A DNA stretch of 64,000 nucleotides from Gemmatimonadota bacterium (GCA_028874995.1 JAPPGM010000128.1:16445-80444), one strand, 5' to 3'; shown: positions 17,911 to 27,820, counted from the first letter of the stretch. Numbers and translations are program-made. The notes: generated from the letters alone by a model not told the origin.

Positions 17911-18229
17911 GGAAATCAGACGCTCCTGCCGGCGGTCAATCAATGCTGCTACCGATGGGTTGGCGGTCCCTCGAAAACCCCCCGGCGCTGGCCAGGGACC
18001 GCAACAGTACGCTAGGGCGGTTCACTTCGTTCCGCAAGCTCCGTTTCGCCCCTTCATGAGCGTGCAGTCCGTGGGCAAAGTCGCCCCGGGAATCGAGCGG
18101 TGACTTGGCGGCGTGAGCCGGGAACGCGCTTGACGATGCGCCGTGGGCGACCGAATAAATGATACCTGCCAGCTTGGGATTGCCCGGTTCCGGTCCCTGA
18201 CGAACTACTTTTCCGCAGCGGAGGTTGCC
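17911..18229. other. divergent intergenic region
   Basis: About 320 bp between the lipoprotein gene (minus) and the peptidase gene (plus). A weak AT-rich patch AATAAATGATA sits at 18155-18165, about 65 bp before the peptidase start. I see no gene, RNA or clear repeat. Confidence 0.35.
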
Positions 18230-20584
18230 ATGTCATCCAACAGACGCCTGGTGCCGCGATTCTGTCTGTCCCTTCTCCCGACGATCCTGATCGCGGGGAG
18301 CGCGCACGCTCAGGAGCTCGACGTGACGCGCTATCATCGCGCCGAGCGTCTGCTCGCGTGGAACCTCAATCCCCTTGTCGGCGGGGGCGCAGTGTCGCCC
18401 CGGTGGATGTCGGGCGGGCACCGCTTCTGGTACCGCAACCAGACCGGCGACGGGGCGGAGTTCGTGCTGGCCGACCCGGAGCGGAGGTCGCGCACCCTCC
18501 TGTTCGACCACGAGAGGCTGGCCGCCGCCATGTCGCTGGCCGCCGATACCGCATTCGAGGGCCGGAAGCTGCCGTTTCAGACCTTCGAGTTCGCCGAAGG
18601 CGAGTCCGCGATCGTCTTCAACGCGAACGAGCGCGGTTTCACCTGCGACATCCGCGCCTATGAATGCGAGGTCGGCGACACGCTGCCCAATCGGACGCCC
18701 TTCGTGCGTTCTCCGGATGGCCGCCTCGAGGCTTTCGTGCACGAACACGATCTCTGGGTACGATCGGTGGAGGCTGGGGATTCGACCCGGCTGACCACGG
18801 ACGGCGAGGAATACTGGTCCTACGGAATCACCGCGCCGCGCCCCTCCCAGATCATTGCGTCGCTGCCTGCCCGTCCCGTCCTCCAATGGTCTCCCGACTC
18901 GAGGCGGATCGCGGTCCAGAGGATGGACGAGCGCCACGTGGAGCGGATGCCGATCATCTCCCACACCTCGATACGCCCGAAGCTCTACACCTACCCGTAC
19001 GGGCTTCCGGGGGACTCGATTGTCGCGACCTTCGACATCCACGTGATCGATGTGGAGACCGGCGGGAACGTGAAGCTGCAAACCGACCCGCAACCGTACA
19101 TGACCTTCACGGTTACGGGGATGCGCGACTCGACGTGGGTGACGGTGAAGTGGAAGGAGGGGGGCGAACGTCTCTACTACGTGCGTGGATCGCGGGGGGG
19201 GAAGAGCGTCAAGCTGTACGAGGCCGACCTGGCGACCGGCGCGGCCCGCGAGATCATCGAGGAGACGCGGGCCACACACGTCGAACTCAACCTCGACCTG
19301 ATAGGCGGCTACCCGAACTGGGACGTGATCAACGGGGGTGAAGACGTGATCTGGTTCTCGGAGAGGGACGGGTGGGGGCACCTCTACCGTTTCGACGGCG
19401 ACGGGCGGTTGAAGGGGCGGATCACACAGGGGGCGTGGACGGTGGGCGACATGCTGCACATCGACGAGGAGTCGGGACGGATCGTCTTTACCGCGCGGGG
19501 GATGGAGGAGGGGAGAATTCCGACGATGGCCGACCTGTACGCCGTCAACCTCGACGGCACGGGGCTCGAGCGCCTTGGCGGGGAGGACGCGGACCACACG
19601 GTGCGCGCCAGCCCGGACGGCCGCTACTTCGTCGATGCGTACTCACGCCCCGACACCCCGCCGCTGAGCGTGGTGCGTGATCGCAACGGCAGGGTGGTGC
19701 TGGAACTGGAGCGCGCCGATGTCTCGCGGATGGAGGAGGTGGGATGGTCCCCGCCCGAGATCTTCGAGTACAAGGCCCGCGACGGCGTGACGACCATGTA
19801 CGGGCTGCTCCACAAGCCGTCGGATTTCGATCCGGAGAAGGTCTACCCGATCGTCGAGTACATCTATCCGGGTCCGTTCATCGGGAGCGTGGGGCGGTGG
19901 AACTTTGGTGGGGGGGTTATCGGTTCGGCGCTGCGCGGTGACCAGGACGCGCTGGCCGAACTGGGGTTCATCGTGGTGCAGATGGACCATCTGGGCACGC
20001 CCTTCCGCTCCAAGGCCATCCAGGACAACTACTGGGGGAACATGGGCGACAACGGGATCCCCGACCACGTGGCCGCGGTCAAGCAACTTGGCGCCCGCCA
20101 TCCGTGGATCGACCTGGACCGGGTGGGGATCTACGGTCACTCCGGCGGCGGCTTCGCCTCGACCGACGCGATCCTGCGCTACCCGGACTTCTACAAGGTG
20201 GCGGTGTCCACGGCGGGGAACCACGACAACCGCAGCTACCACGCGGCCTACGCTGAGAAGTACCAGGGTCTGCTGGTACGGGACACGGTCAAGGGCACGG
20301 ACAACTACGCGAACCAGGTGAACGCGTCGCTCGCGGAGAATCTGAAGGGGAAGCTGTTCCTGATGACGGGCGACATGGACGACAACGTGCACCCGTCGAT
20401 GACGTATCGGGTCGCGAATGCGCTGATCGCGGCCAACAAGAACTTCGACTTTCTCATCCTGCCGGACCGGGCGCACGGCCTTAATGAGCCGTATGTGATC
20501 CGGCGGCGCTGGGACTACTTCGTGGAGCATCTGCTGGGGCTGGAGCCGCCGGCGGATTACGTGATCCAGCCGCCGCCGGGTTGA
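18230..20584 (+). CDS. S9 family peptidase, dipeptidyl-peptidase IV type
   Basis: This secreted serine peptidase removes dipeptides from peptide N-termini. The 784-residue precursor has a signal peptide (SLLPTILIAGSAHAQ), an eight-bladed-propeller N-terminal domain (WYRNQ to LSVVRDR) and a C-terminal alpha/beta hydrolase. The triad is visible: S638 in GHSGGG, an aspartate at 717 or 718 in GDMDDNVHP, and H749 in DRAHGL. The start at 18230 is chosen for the GGAGG ribosome site before it and the signal peptide directly after; 29 upstream codons in frame look non-coding. The DUF5107/TPR gene follows after 22 bp, so an operon is likely. The role would be use of peptides as nutrients. Confidence 0.92.
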   Translation: MSSNRRLVPRFCLSLLPTILIAGSAHAQELDVTRYHRAERLLAWNLNPLVGGGAVSPRWMSGGHRFWYRNQTGDGAEFVLADPERRSRTLLFDHERLAAAMSLAADTAFEGRKLPFQTFEFAEGESAIVFNANERGFTCDIRAYECEVGDTLPNRTPFVRSPDGRLEAFVHEHDLWVRSVEAGDSTRLTTDGEEYWSYGITAPRPSQIIASLPARPVLQWSPDSRRIAVQRMDERHVERMPIISHTSIRPKLYTYPYGLPGDSIVATFDIHVIDVETGGNVKLQTDPQPYMTFTVTGMRDSTWVTVKWKEGGERLYYVRGSRGGKSVKLYEADLATGAAREIIEETRATHVELNLDLIGGYPNWDVINGGEDVIWFSERDGWGHLYRFDGDGRLKGRITQGAWTVGDMLHIDEESGRIVFTARGMEEGRIPTMADLYAVNLDGTGLERLGGEDADHTVRASPDGRYFVDAYSRPDTPPLSVVRDRNGRVVLELERADVSRMEEVGWSPPEIFEYKARDGVTTMYGLLHKPSDFDPEKVYPIVEYIYPGPFIGSVGRWNFGGGVIGSALRGDQDALAELGFIVVQMDHLGTPFRSKAIQDNYWGNMGDNGIPDHVAAVKQLGARHPWIDLDRVGIYGHSGGGFASTDAILRYPDFYKVAVSTAGNHDNRSYHAAYAEKYQGLLVRDTVKGTDNYANQVNASLAENLKGKLFLMTGDMDDNVHPSMTYRVANALIAANKNFDFLILPDRAHGLNEPYVIRRRWDYFVEHLLGLEPPADYVIQPPPG

Positions 20585-20606
20585 GGGGGGAGACGGGAGA
20601 CGTTCG

Positions 20607-23600
20607 ATGAATCTCGAGTTTTTTCCGCGGGTTGCCACCAGCGCCCGCGCCGCCACCCTGCTTGCCATCCTCGGGGTGACCGGGGTGTGGGCGGACCACT
20701 CCACCGCCCAGGCCCGTGTAACCGAACAAACCCGCGTGATCGACACCTACCCGTTCTCGGAGCCCGATCCCATCCCGATCTTGGCCAGCGACGCGCGTCT
20801 GTACCCGTACCACGCCTTTCGCGGCTACTCCGCAACCTCCGAGCCGCGCGAGTGGAAAGTCGTGAAGCTGGAGAACGACCTGATCGAGGTCTTCGTGCTC
20901 CCGGAGGCGGGCGGGAAGGTGTGGGGGGCGGTGGTGAAGGAGACGGGGCACGAATTCATCTACCGCAACGAGGTCATGAAATTCCGCGACATCGCGCTGC
21001 GGGGGCCGTGGACCTCGGGCGGCATCGAGTTCAACTTCGGGGTGATCGGTCACACGCCCGCAACCGCGACCCCCGTCGACTACCTGGTGCGCGAGAACGC
21101 GGACGGCAGCGTCAGCTGCATCGTCGGGGCGATGGACCTGCCGTCGCGCACCCACTGGCGGGTCGAGATCCGGCTGCCGCCAGACCGGGGCTATTTCGAG
21201 ACCCGCGCGCTTTGGTACAACCCCACACCGCTTGAACAGCCCTACTACAACTGGATGACCGCGGCGGCCTTCGCGCAGGACGACCTGGAACTCTACGTGC
21301 CCGGAGGGTCCTACCTGGAGCATTCGGGGCGCGAGCGGACGTGGCCGGAGGACGAATCGGGGCGCTTCCTTCCGCTCTATCGGAACAACCGGTTCGGGGG
21401 ACACAAGTCATACCACGTGGTGGGCGAGCTGAACGACTTCTTCGGCGGCTACTACCACGACGACGGGTACGGCTGGGGCCACTGGGCCCGCTACGAGGAC
21501 ATGCCGGGCCAGAAGATGTGGCTGTGGGCGCTCTCGCGTCAGGGAGGGGTGTGGGAGGACCTGCTGACCGACACCGACGGGCAGTATGTGGAGTTCCAGG
21601 CGGGGCGGCTCTTTGTGCAGTATTCGCTTGGGGAGCATGTGAATCCGGTGACGCAAGCCGCGTTCGATCCGCTGTCGGCGAGCGAGTGGACGGAGACGTG
21701 GTTTCCGCTGGAGGGGACGGGGGGGCTGAGTGACGCGTCGCGCGAGGGGGCAATGCATGTGGAGTTGGGGGATGGTGTGGTGCGGGTGGCCGTGAACGCC
21801 TTCGGGGACGTGACGGACACGTTGCGGGTCTGGGCGGGGGAACAGCTGATCACCGACATGGAGGTCGACCTGGTGGCGCTTGAGCCCTTCGAGGTGACGA
21901 TCTCGGACGTGGCGTCCGATCCGCCGGTGCGGGTGCAGGTGCCGGGGCTGGACCTCGACTACACCACTGGGTCGCGGGACCGTGCGCTGTCTCGCCCGTT
22001 CGAGACGGATCCGGGCGCGTGGGCGAGCATTCCGGAGGCGGACCGGCTGGTCTACCAGGCGCGCGAGCTGGCGAAGGGGCGGCGCTATGGCGAGGCGCGG
22101 GCGCTCTTCGAAGAGGCGGTCGCGACGGAGCCGTGGAATCGGGGGGCGCTGCTGGGACTGGCCGACCTGGCGCTGAGGTCGGCCCGGTACGAGGAAGGGC
22201 TGGAGCACGCGCGGCGGGCGCTGCAGCTGGACACGTATGACGCGGCGGCGAACTTCGTGGCGGGGAATCTGTATCTGGCGCTGGGGCGCGACATGGACGC
22301 GCGCGATGCCTTCGGCTGGTCGGCCCGGGCGGTGGCGTTCCGAGCTGCGTCGTATGTTCGGCTGGGTGAGGTGATGGTGGGGGCGGGGAGGTGGGGCGAG
22401 GTGAAGCGGTACGCCGAGCTCGCGCTGGACTTTGATCGCAAGAGCGTGTCGGCGTGGCAATTGCTGGCGGTCGTCGCGCGACTGTCCGGCGACCGGGAGG
22501 GGGCCGAGCGGGCGCTTGTGACGCTGCTCGACATCGACCCGCTGCACCACTTCGTGCTGGCGGAGCGTCACCTGGCGGAGCCGGAAGGCGCGAGCGCGGA
22601 GGAGCTGCTCGGCGCGCTGCAAAGCGAGTACCCCGGGCAGACGCTTCTGGAGATGGCGGTGTGGTACGCCGGGCTCGGCCTTCGCGATGATGCGCTGTCC
22701 GTCCTGCAGCCGGCTGGCGCCGGATCGGTCGAGCCCTCGTCCGAGTCGCGCAGCCCCCGCGCCGGAAGCGACGACCTGCGGCGCGGCCTCGACGGTCCCG
22801 TGCTGCATGCGTGGCGAGCCTTCCTGGGCGCGGATCCCACCGGCCTCGACGACCCGGGCGACCTCGCCTTCGCCCTCCCCTTCCGTCCCGAGACCCTGCC
22901 CGTGCTCCGATGGACCGCCGCCGAGAGCGACCACTGGGGATGGCGCTACCTGCTCGGCCTCAACCTGTGGGCGCTCGATCGGAAGGACGAAGCCCGCGAG
23001 ATCCTGGACGAGTTGAGGGACCGTCCCGACTACGGCCCCGCATACGCGGCACGGGCTCATCTGGGGCGTGAGGTGGGCCGCGATCCGGGCCGCGATCTCG
23101 TGCGGGCGGTGGAGCTCGACCCGGACAGCCGCATCCTGCGCGTTGAGGAGATCCGGTACCTCCAGGAAGAGGAACGGTGGCCCGGCGCCCTGCAGGCTTC
23201 AGCGCGGGCACGCGAGATCTTCCCCGGCGACTTCAATCTGGACCTGTTGCATGCACGGTCCCTCATCCACCTGGGCGGCTACGACGAAGCGATCGCGGTC
23301 CTCGCGAACACCCGTGTCCTCCCCTCCGAGAACGCACGCGAGAGCCACCTCCTCTACGAGCAGGCCCATGTCGGCGCCGCTCTCGACGATCTCGAGGCCG
23401 GCGAGCTCGAGGCGGCTCGCGCCCGCCTGGAGGCCGCGCTGCTATGGCCCGAATCGCTCGGCCAGGGCCGCCCCTACGACCCGGACGAGCGGCTCGTCCG
23501 CTTCCTGCTCGGGGTCGCCGCATGGGAGGCCGGGGACAGGGACGGCGCACTTGAGCAATTCCGACCCGTGGCGGCAACCATCGCCGGACGTACGGACCTG

Positions 23601-23795
23601 CCGCGCGAAATGGGCGATCTCCTCGCAATCGAGGCCTCGCGAGTCCTGGGGATCGCCCGCGGGTTGGAGGTGGAGGATGCCGTGGCGGGGTTCATGTCCG
23701 ACCCGCCCGAGGGGTTCGGGCGGGGCCGCGAAGCCTTGGAGTGGCGACTTACGAATCGGGCGCTTCGGTTGGCTGCGGCAGTCCCGCCGTCGTGA
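20607..23795 (+). CDS. DUF5107-domain protein with C-terminal TPR repeats
   Basis: A large (1062-residue) secreted protein. After a signal peptide (LLAILGVTGVWA), residues about 35-330 form a DUF5107 domain with a galactose-mutarotase-like beta-sandwich (VFVLPEAGGKVWGAVV, then GGIEFNFGVIGHTP are typical). A beta-rich linker leads into a long helical part with tetratricopeptide repeats from about residue 480 to the end (for example ALLGLADLALRSARYEEGLEHA). DUF5107 proteins are thought to bind carbohydrate, but no reaction is established. It lies 22 bp after the DPP-IV gene. Toward 22700-22800 codon choice shifts and a proline/serine-rich stretch marks a flexible break between two TPR blocks. 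Confidence 0.82.
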   Translation: MNLEFFPRVATSARAATLLAILGVTGVWADHSTAQARVTEQTRVIDTYPFSEPDPIPILASDARLYPYHAFRGYSATSEPREWKVVKLENDLIEVFVLPEAGGKVWGAVVKETGHEFIYRNEVMKFRDIALRGPWTSGGIEFNFGVIGHTPATATPVDYLVRENADGSVSCIVGAMDLPSRTHWRVEIRLPPDRGYFETRALWYNPTPLEQPYYNWMTAAAFAQDDLELYVPGGSYLEHSGRERTWPEDESGRFLPLYRNNRFGGHKSYHVVGELNDFFGGYYHDDGYGWGHWARYEDMPGQKMWLWALSRQGGVWEDLLTDTDGQYVEFQAGRLFVQYSLGEHVNPVTQAAFDPLSASEWTETWFPLEGTGGLSDASREGAMHVELGDGVVRVAVNAFGDVTDTLRVWAGEQLITDMEVDLVALEPFEVTISDVASDPPVRVQVPGLDLDYTTGSRDRALSRPFETDPGAWASIPEADRLVYQARELAKGRRYGEARALFEEAVATEPWNRGALLGLADLALRSARYEEGLEHARRALQLDTYDAAANFVAGNLYLALGRDMDARDAFGWSARAVAFRAASYVRLGEVMVGAGRWGEVKRYAELALDFDRKSVSAWQLLAVVARLSGDREGAERALVTLLDIDPLHHFVLAERHLAEPEGASAEELLGALQSEYPGQTLLEMAVWYAGLGLRDDALSVLQPAGAGSVEPSSESRSPRAGSDDLRRGLDGPVLHAWRAFLGADPTGLDDPGDLAFALPFRPETLPVLRWTAAESDHWGWRYLLGLNLWALDRKDEAREILDELRDRPDYGPAYAARAHLGREVGRDPGRDLVRAVELDPDSRILRVEEIRYLQEEERWPGALQASARAREIFPGDFNLDLLHARSLIHLGGYDEAIAVLANTRVLPSENARESHLLYEQAHVGAALDDLEAGELEAARARLEAALLWPESLGQGRPYDPDERLVRFLLGVAAWEAGDRDGALEQFRPVAATIAGRTDLPREMGDLLAIEASRVLGIARGLEVEDAVAGFMSDPPEGFGRGREALEWRLTNRALRLAAAVPPS

Positions 23796-23822
23796 TCCGC
23801 TGTCCCGCTGCGCGGCGGCCGC

Positions 23823-24512
23823 TCACCCGTCCCCGGCGGCGCCCGCCTCCAGCAGCCGCGCACAGGTCGCCCAGACATCCCGGGCCAACTCCGGATCGCT
23901 CGGCCTCAGCACGGGCCGACCGGTTCGTCGCCCCTTGCGGGATCGTGCGATCGACCGACACTCGCGGACGATCCTGGCGCGCTCCTCCGGCAGCAGGCGG
24001 CCGCTCACCCGTGCCCAAAGCGGCGGACGGTGCAGCGCGGTCCAGGCGAAGTCATAGAAGTCCCTCGACACCATCTGCCCGGCATCGAGAACCCTCCCGA
24101 ACAACTCTCGCGTCAGAATGCTGCCGGGTGACTCGCACCGGATGTCCATCGCGGTGCGGCCCTCGGTGGAGACCTTGGCGTCGACACCCTCAAACACGAA
24201 CGACATCCTTACCCCGCCCGAGGTGAGCATCACCGATCGACGCCTTGCGTACCGCCATATGTCGATCGTGCCCTGGCGCTGAAGCGCTTCGAGCCCGTCG
24301 CGCAGCGCTTCGGCATCGGGCGGTTCATCCTCCTCCACCAGGAAGTCGAGGTCGGTGCTGTGCCGGTGGTTCCAGCGCATGGCCAGGACCGTGCCTCCGC
24401 CCAGCAGCAGCGCGGACCAGTCCCGCACCAGCAGCTCGTCGATCACTCCCCGGAAGTCACCGAGAGGCGTGCGGTGGGCGCCGGGCAGCTCCAGCCTCAG
24501 CCCGTCCGCCAC
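23823..24512 (-). CDS. AbiEii/AbiGii-like nucleotidyltransferase
   Basis: The protein carries the nucleotidyltransferase signature of the AbiEii/AbiGii toxin family: LLLGGGTVLAMR followed by NHRHSTDLDFLV, where the DLD pair would bind metal. A later stretch REL(F)GRVLDAGQMVSRDFYDFAW resembles the conserved RDFYDLAW segment of the family. I chose the GTG at 24512 (229 residues), which overlaps the upstream partner by 16 bp; the frame runs on to an ATG at 24575 but that would lie deep inside the partner gene. AbiEii enzymes in AbiE systems are GTP-binding toxins of abortive infection and toxin-antitoxin pairs. No AbiEi-type winged-helix antitoxin is recognisable next door. Confidence 0.72.
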   Translation of the reverse strand: MADGLRLELPGAHRTPLGDFRGVIDELLVRDWSALLLGGGTVLAMRWNHRHSTDLDFLVEEDEPPDAEALRDGLEALQRQGTIDIWRYARRRSVMLTSGGVRMSFVFEGVDAKVSTEGRTAMDIRCESPGSILTRELFGRVLDAGQMVSRDFYDFAWTALHRPPLWARVSGRLLPEERARIVRECRSIARSRKGRRTGRPVLRPSDPELARDVWATCARLLEAGAAGDG

Positions 24513-24973
24513 TCGTCGTCCCAGTCCTCGTAGAGGTACTGACGCATCCAGCCGACGGCGTAGTGCGCCCGGCATTCTATGATGTGCATCACGCGGGCGA
24601 TCTCGTAGATCGAAGCACCGCAGCTCTGGCGAAAGGCGAAGAGGTCGATTCCGCGCAGGACCTCGAAGAAGTCATGCAGCGCGGTCTCCTCGTCCGGTGT
24701 GAGGACTCCGTCCCGGTCGGTGCGCATCCAGCGCCGCATGCGGAAGGCCTCCCTGTCCATGCGAACCGGGCTGCCGGACATGTGCTGGTGCCATAGGGCC
24801 CGGATCACCTTCGCGTCGAGCGGGGATCGCTCCTTGAACGAAGGCACGGCATCGTACTCCTCCAGCGACGGCAGAACGGGCCGCATCATCCACGGCGTGG
24901 GACTGCCCCTGCCGCGCCGCCAGGCCGTGGTTCGAACAGGTGCGGTGTTCGGATTCCGCTGATCTGTCGCCAT
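24497..24973 (-). CDS. unknown protein paired with the AbiEii-like gene
   Basis: A 158-residue protein from the ATG at 24973. The N-terminal 35 residues are basic and low in structure; the rest is helical and rich in aromatic and charged residues (VIRALWHQHMSG, FFEVLRGIDLFAFRQ, then IARVMHIIECRAHYAV). I recognise no family and see no clear helix-turn-helix. It overlaps the nucleotidyltransferase gene and is first in the pair, the position usually held by an antitoxin. Three 19-bp tandem repeats begin 15 bp upstream of the start. An upstream in-frame start at 25123 would read through those repeats and is unlikely. A cognate antitoxin role is an inference from layout only. Confidence 0.55.
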   Translation of the reverse strand: MATDQRNPNTAPVRTTAWRRGRGSPTPWMMRPVLPSLEEYDAVPSFKERSPLDAKVIRALWHQHMSGSPVRMDREAFRMRRWMRTDRDGVLTPDEETALHDFFEVLRGIDLFAFRQSCGASIYEIARVMHIIECRAHYAVGWMRQYLYEDWDDEWRTG

Positions 24974-24987
24974 CCCGATTCTCCGTT

Positions 24988-25044
24988 GACGCCCGAGCGA
25001 GGATACGACGCCCGAGCAAGGATCCGACGCCCAAACAAGGATAC
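24988..25044. repeat. three tandem 19-bp repeats upstream of the AbiEii-like pair
   Basis: Copies at 24988-25006, 25007-25025 and 25026-25044 follow GACGCCCGAGCAAGGATAC with one to three changes each and no spacers. They lie 15 bp upstream of the minus-strand gene start, a natural site for autoregulation. Confidence 0.75.
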
Positions 25045-25159
25045 GCGATGAGCGTACGGACGCAACGGACGCGCCCGGCCCCACGCGCGGCACCGCAATG
25101 GACGCGCCCGGCCTCACCGGCAAATGGACACGTCGCCCCCCCCTCCCTACCTTGACGGC

Positions 25160-27697
25160 ATGTCCATCAGGAACGCTCTGCCGGTCGTCGCCCTCGGAGG
25201 CACGGCGATTGTCACGGCCGTCGGCGCCGGAGACGCGGTGTCAACCCCAGGTGCGCCGGCACCCCATCGAGTTCCCACATTCGCGGCCGCCATCACCGTC
25301 GGCGGAACCCCGCTCGTGGCCGGTGGGATACAAACGCATGCTCCGGACCCACTCCGCCATGCCCTGAGCTACATCCGCCATCCCTCTGATACCATCCGCC
25401 ATCCCACCGTGTCCGTGGCCGAGGTCGTCGAGCGCTACTGCACACGCTGCCACAACCCGACCCGGTTCCTCGGCAATCTCTCGCTCGAGGGCTTCGATGC
25501 GACCCGCGCCGCAGACAACGCCGAGGTCGCCGAGCGCATGATACGCAAGCTGCGCGCCGGAATGATGCCCCCACCCGGCGTCCCCCGCCCTTCGGCCGAC
25601 ACGCTGGCCGCCCTGGCGCAGCTCCTGGAGGACGACATCGACCGCGCCGCCGCCACCCGTCCCCACCCCGGGAACCGCCCCTTCCAGCGCCTCAACCGGG
25701 CCGAGTACACGCAGGTTGTGCGCGACCTGCTCGGGGTCAACATCGACGCCGCGCGTTGGCTGCCCCAGGACCCCATCTCGCACGGCTTCGACAACATCGC
25801 CGACGCGCAGACCCTGTCCCCCACCCTCATGGACGCGTACCTCAGCGCGGCCAGCGAGGTGGCGCGCCGGGCCGTCGGTGACCGGGACGCGGCGACCACC
25901 GCCGTCACCTACACGAATTCGCCCATGGTCTCGCAGCACGAGTGGGAGCGCGTCGAGGGGGCGCCCTTCGGCACTCGCGGGGGCATCAGCGTGCTGCACG
26001 GCTTCCCCGCCGATGGCGAGTACACCTTCGAGATGACCTTCATGTCGGGGTGGGGGGAGCGCTTCGACGACATCGACATCTCGATCAACGGCGAGCGCGT
26101 CGCCCTGGTGCGCTACGGCGGCAACATCGACTTCCAGGGCCGGAAGCGTTTCCCCGTGCGCACGGAGCCGATCCCGGTGCGTGCCGGCGAGCACCGCGTG
26201 ACGGCTGCCTTCATCCGCAAGATGGACGGTCCGTACGAGGACCTCATCCGTCCCAACGACTGGTCGCTCACGGGAACGGAGACGAGCTACGGTACGACCT
26301 CGCTCCCCCACCTCATGAGCCTGACGCTGGAGGGCCCCTACAACCCCACCGGCGTGTCGGACTTCGAGTCGCGGCGGCGCGTCTTCACCTGCCGGCCCAC
26401 CGCTCCGAGCGAGGAGGAGCCGTGCGCCCGGCGGATCATCTCGCGGCTGGCGACCGAGGCCTACGGCCGCGAGCTCGCCCCGGACGAGGTGGACGACCTT
26501 GTCGGCTTCTACGAGTTGGGCGCCGAGGAGGCGGGCTTCGAGGCGGGCATCCGGACCGCGCTGGAGGCGGTCCTCGCGAGTCCCCACTTCCTCTTCCGCA
26601 TGGAACGCCAGCCCCCGGGCGTCATGCCGGGGGAGATCTATCCGGTGGCCCCGGGGGATCTGGCCGCCCGGCTCTCCTTCTTCCTCTGGGGAACCGCCCC
26701 GGACCGCGAACTGATGGACGCGGCGACGTCAGGGCGCCTGGCCGATCCGGATGTCCTCGAGGCCCAGGCCCGCCGCCTCCTGGCCGATCCCCGTTCCGTG
26801 GTTCTGGCGACCCGTTTCGCGTCGCTCTGGCTGCGCCTGCAGGATGTGGAGAAGGTCGCCCCTGATGCCTTCCGCTTCCCCAACTACAGCCGGCAGCTGG
26901 CCGAAGCGATGCGGCACGAGACGGAGCTCTTCTTCGACAATCTCGTGCGGGAGGACCGGAGCCTGCTGGAACTCTACGAGGCGGACTACACGTTCGTGAA
27001 CGAGCGTCTGGCCCGCCACTACGGGATCCACGGCGTGCAAGGCGACCACTTCCGGCGTGTCGCTTATCCGGACGATCGGAGGCGCGGGGTCCTGGGACAC
27101 GGGAGCATGCTGGTGCAGACCTCGCTTGGGAACCGCACCTCGCCCGTGCTCCGGGGCAAGTGGGTCATGGAGGTGCTGCTGGGGACGCCCCCTCCCCCTC
27201 CCCCGGCGGACATCCCCGACCTGGAGGACACGGACGCCTCCCGGGACGGCAAGGTCCTGTCGACGCGGCAGCGGCTGGAGGTCCATCGCGCCAAGCCGGC
27301 CTGCGCGTCCTGCCACAACTTCATCGATCCGATCGGCCTGGCGCTCGACAACTTCGACGTCACGGGACGGTGGCGCATCCGCGAGCAGGGGGCCGCACTC
27401 GATACCCGCGGCACCTTCTACGACGGCACCGAAATCGCGGGCGCGAGCGACCTCTCGCGGGTGCTGCTCAAGCGGCCGATCCCACTGGTGCGCCACTTCA
27501 CCGAGAGCCTGATGGCGTATGCCCTGGGACGCACGATCGAGTACCGTGACCAGCCCGCCGTGCGGGCCATCGCCAGCGAGGCGGCGGCGAACGGGTACCG
27601 GCTTTCCTCGTTTGTCGTCGGCGTGGTCATGAGCGACGCCTTCCGCATGAAGCAGGCGTTCGTCGAGGACGGAGCGCCGGATGGGTCCACGCCGTGA
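25160..27697 (+). CDS. DUF1592-family cytochrome-like protein (DUF1587/1592/1588/1585 architecture)
   Basis: This 845-residue secreted protein belongs to the large family first noted in planctomycetes. A heme-binding CTRCH (94-98) is followed by the DUF1587 helical region (RPFQRLNRAEYTQVVRDLLG), a carbohydrate-binding-like beta domain (about 260-390), then DUF1592 (DLAARLSFFLWG), DUF1588 (NRTSPVLRGKWVMEVLLGT, with a second CASCHNFIDPIG motif) and DUF1585 (ESLMAYALGR). It is always found with DUF1552 proteins, and the next gene is one. The ATG at 25160 begins a signal-like segment; an in-frame ATG at 25124 is an alternative. The biochemical function is not established, and electron transfer outside the cytoplasm is likely. 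Confidence 0.9.
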   Translation: MSIRNALPVVALGGTAIVTAVGAGDAVSTPGAPAPHRVPTFAAAITVGGTPLVAGGIQTHAPDPLRHALSYIRHPSDTIRHPTVSVAEVVERYCTRCHNPTRFLGNLSLEGFDATRAADNAEVAERMIRKLRAGMMPPPGVPRPSADTLAALAQLLEDDIDRAAATRPHPGNRPFQRLNRAEYTQVVRDLLGVNIDAARWLPQDPISHGFDNIADAQTLSPTLMDAYLSAASEVARRAVGDRDAATTAVTYTNSPMVSQHEWERVEGAPFGTRGGISVLHGFPADGEYTFEMTFMSGWGERFDDIDISINGERVALVRYGGNIDFQGRKRFPVRTEPIPVRAGEHRVTAAFIRKMDGPYEDLIRPNDWSLTGTETSYGTTSLPHLMSLTLEGPYNPTGVSDFESRRRVFTCRPTAPSEEEPCARRIISRLATEAYGRELAPDEVDDLVGFYELGAEEAGFEAGIRTALEAVLASPHFLFRMERQPPGVMPGEIYPVAPGDLAARLSFFLWGTAPDRELMDAATSGRLADPDVLEAQARRLLADPRSVVLATRFASLWLRLQDVEKVAPDAFRFPNYSRQLAEAMRHETELFFDNLVREDRSLLELYEADYTFVNERLARHYGIHGVQGDHFRRVAYPDDRRRGVLGHGSMLVQTSLGNRTSPVLRGKWVMEVLLGTPPPPPPADIPDLEDTDASRDGKVLSTRQRLEVHRAKPACASCHNFIDPIGLALDNFDVTGRWRIREQGAALDTRGTFYDGTEIAGASDLSRVLLKRPIPLVRHFTESLMAYALGRTIEYRDQPAVRAIASEAAANGYRLSSFVVGVVMSDAFRMKQAFVEDGAPDGSTP

Positions 27698-27820
27698 GCG
27701 GTCTGTGGATAGTCCCCGCAGCGGCACCGGGCGCGGCGACGCTCGCGCGGAGCAGTTCATGGGCTACATTACCGTGACCGGACCCGGTCCCCCGGGGCCA
27801 AGTATGGAGCTGGAGATGTC

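Noticed and set aside
17911..18229. Small gene in the divergent intergenic region
   Set aside because: A 64-codon open frame exists there, but it has no ribosome site, no motif and no coding-like composition.
24988..25044. CRISPR array
   Set aside because: The repeats are contiguous, with no spacers, and no cas gene is present.
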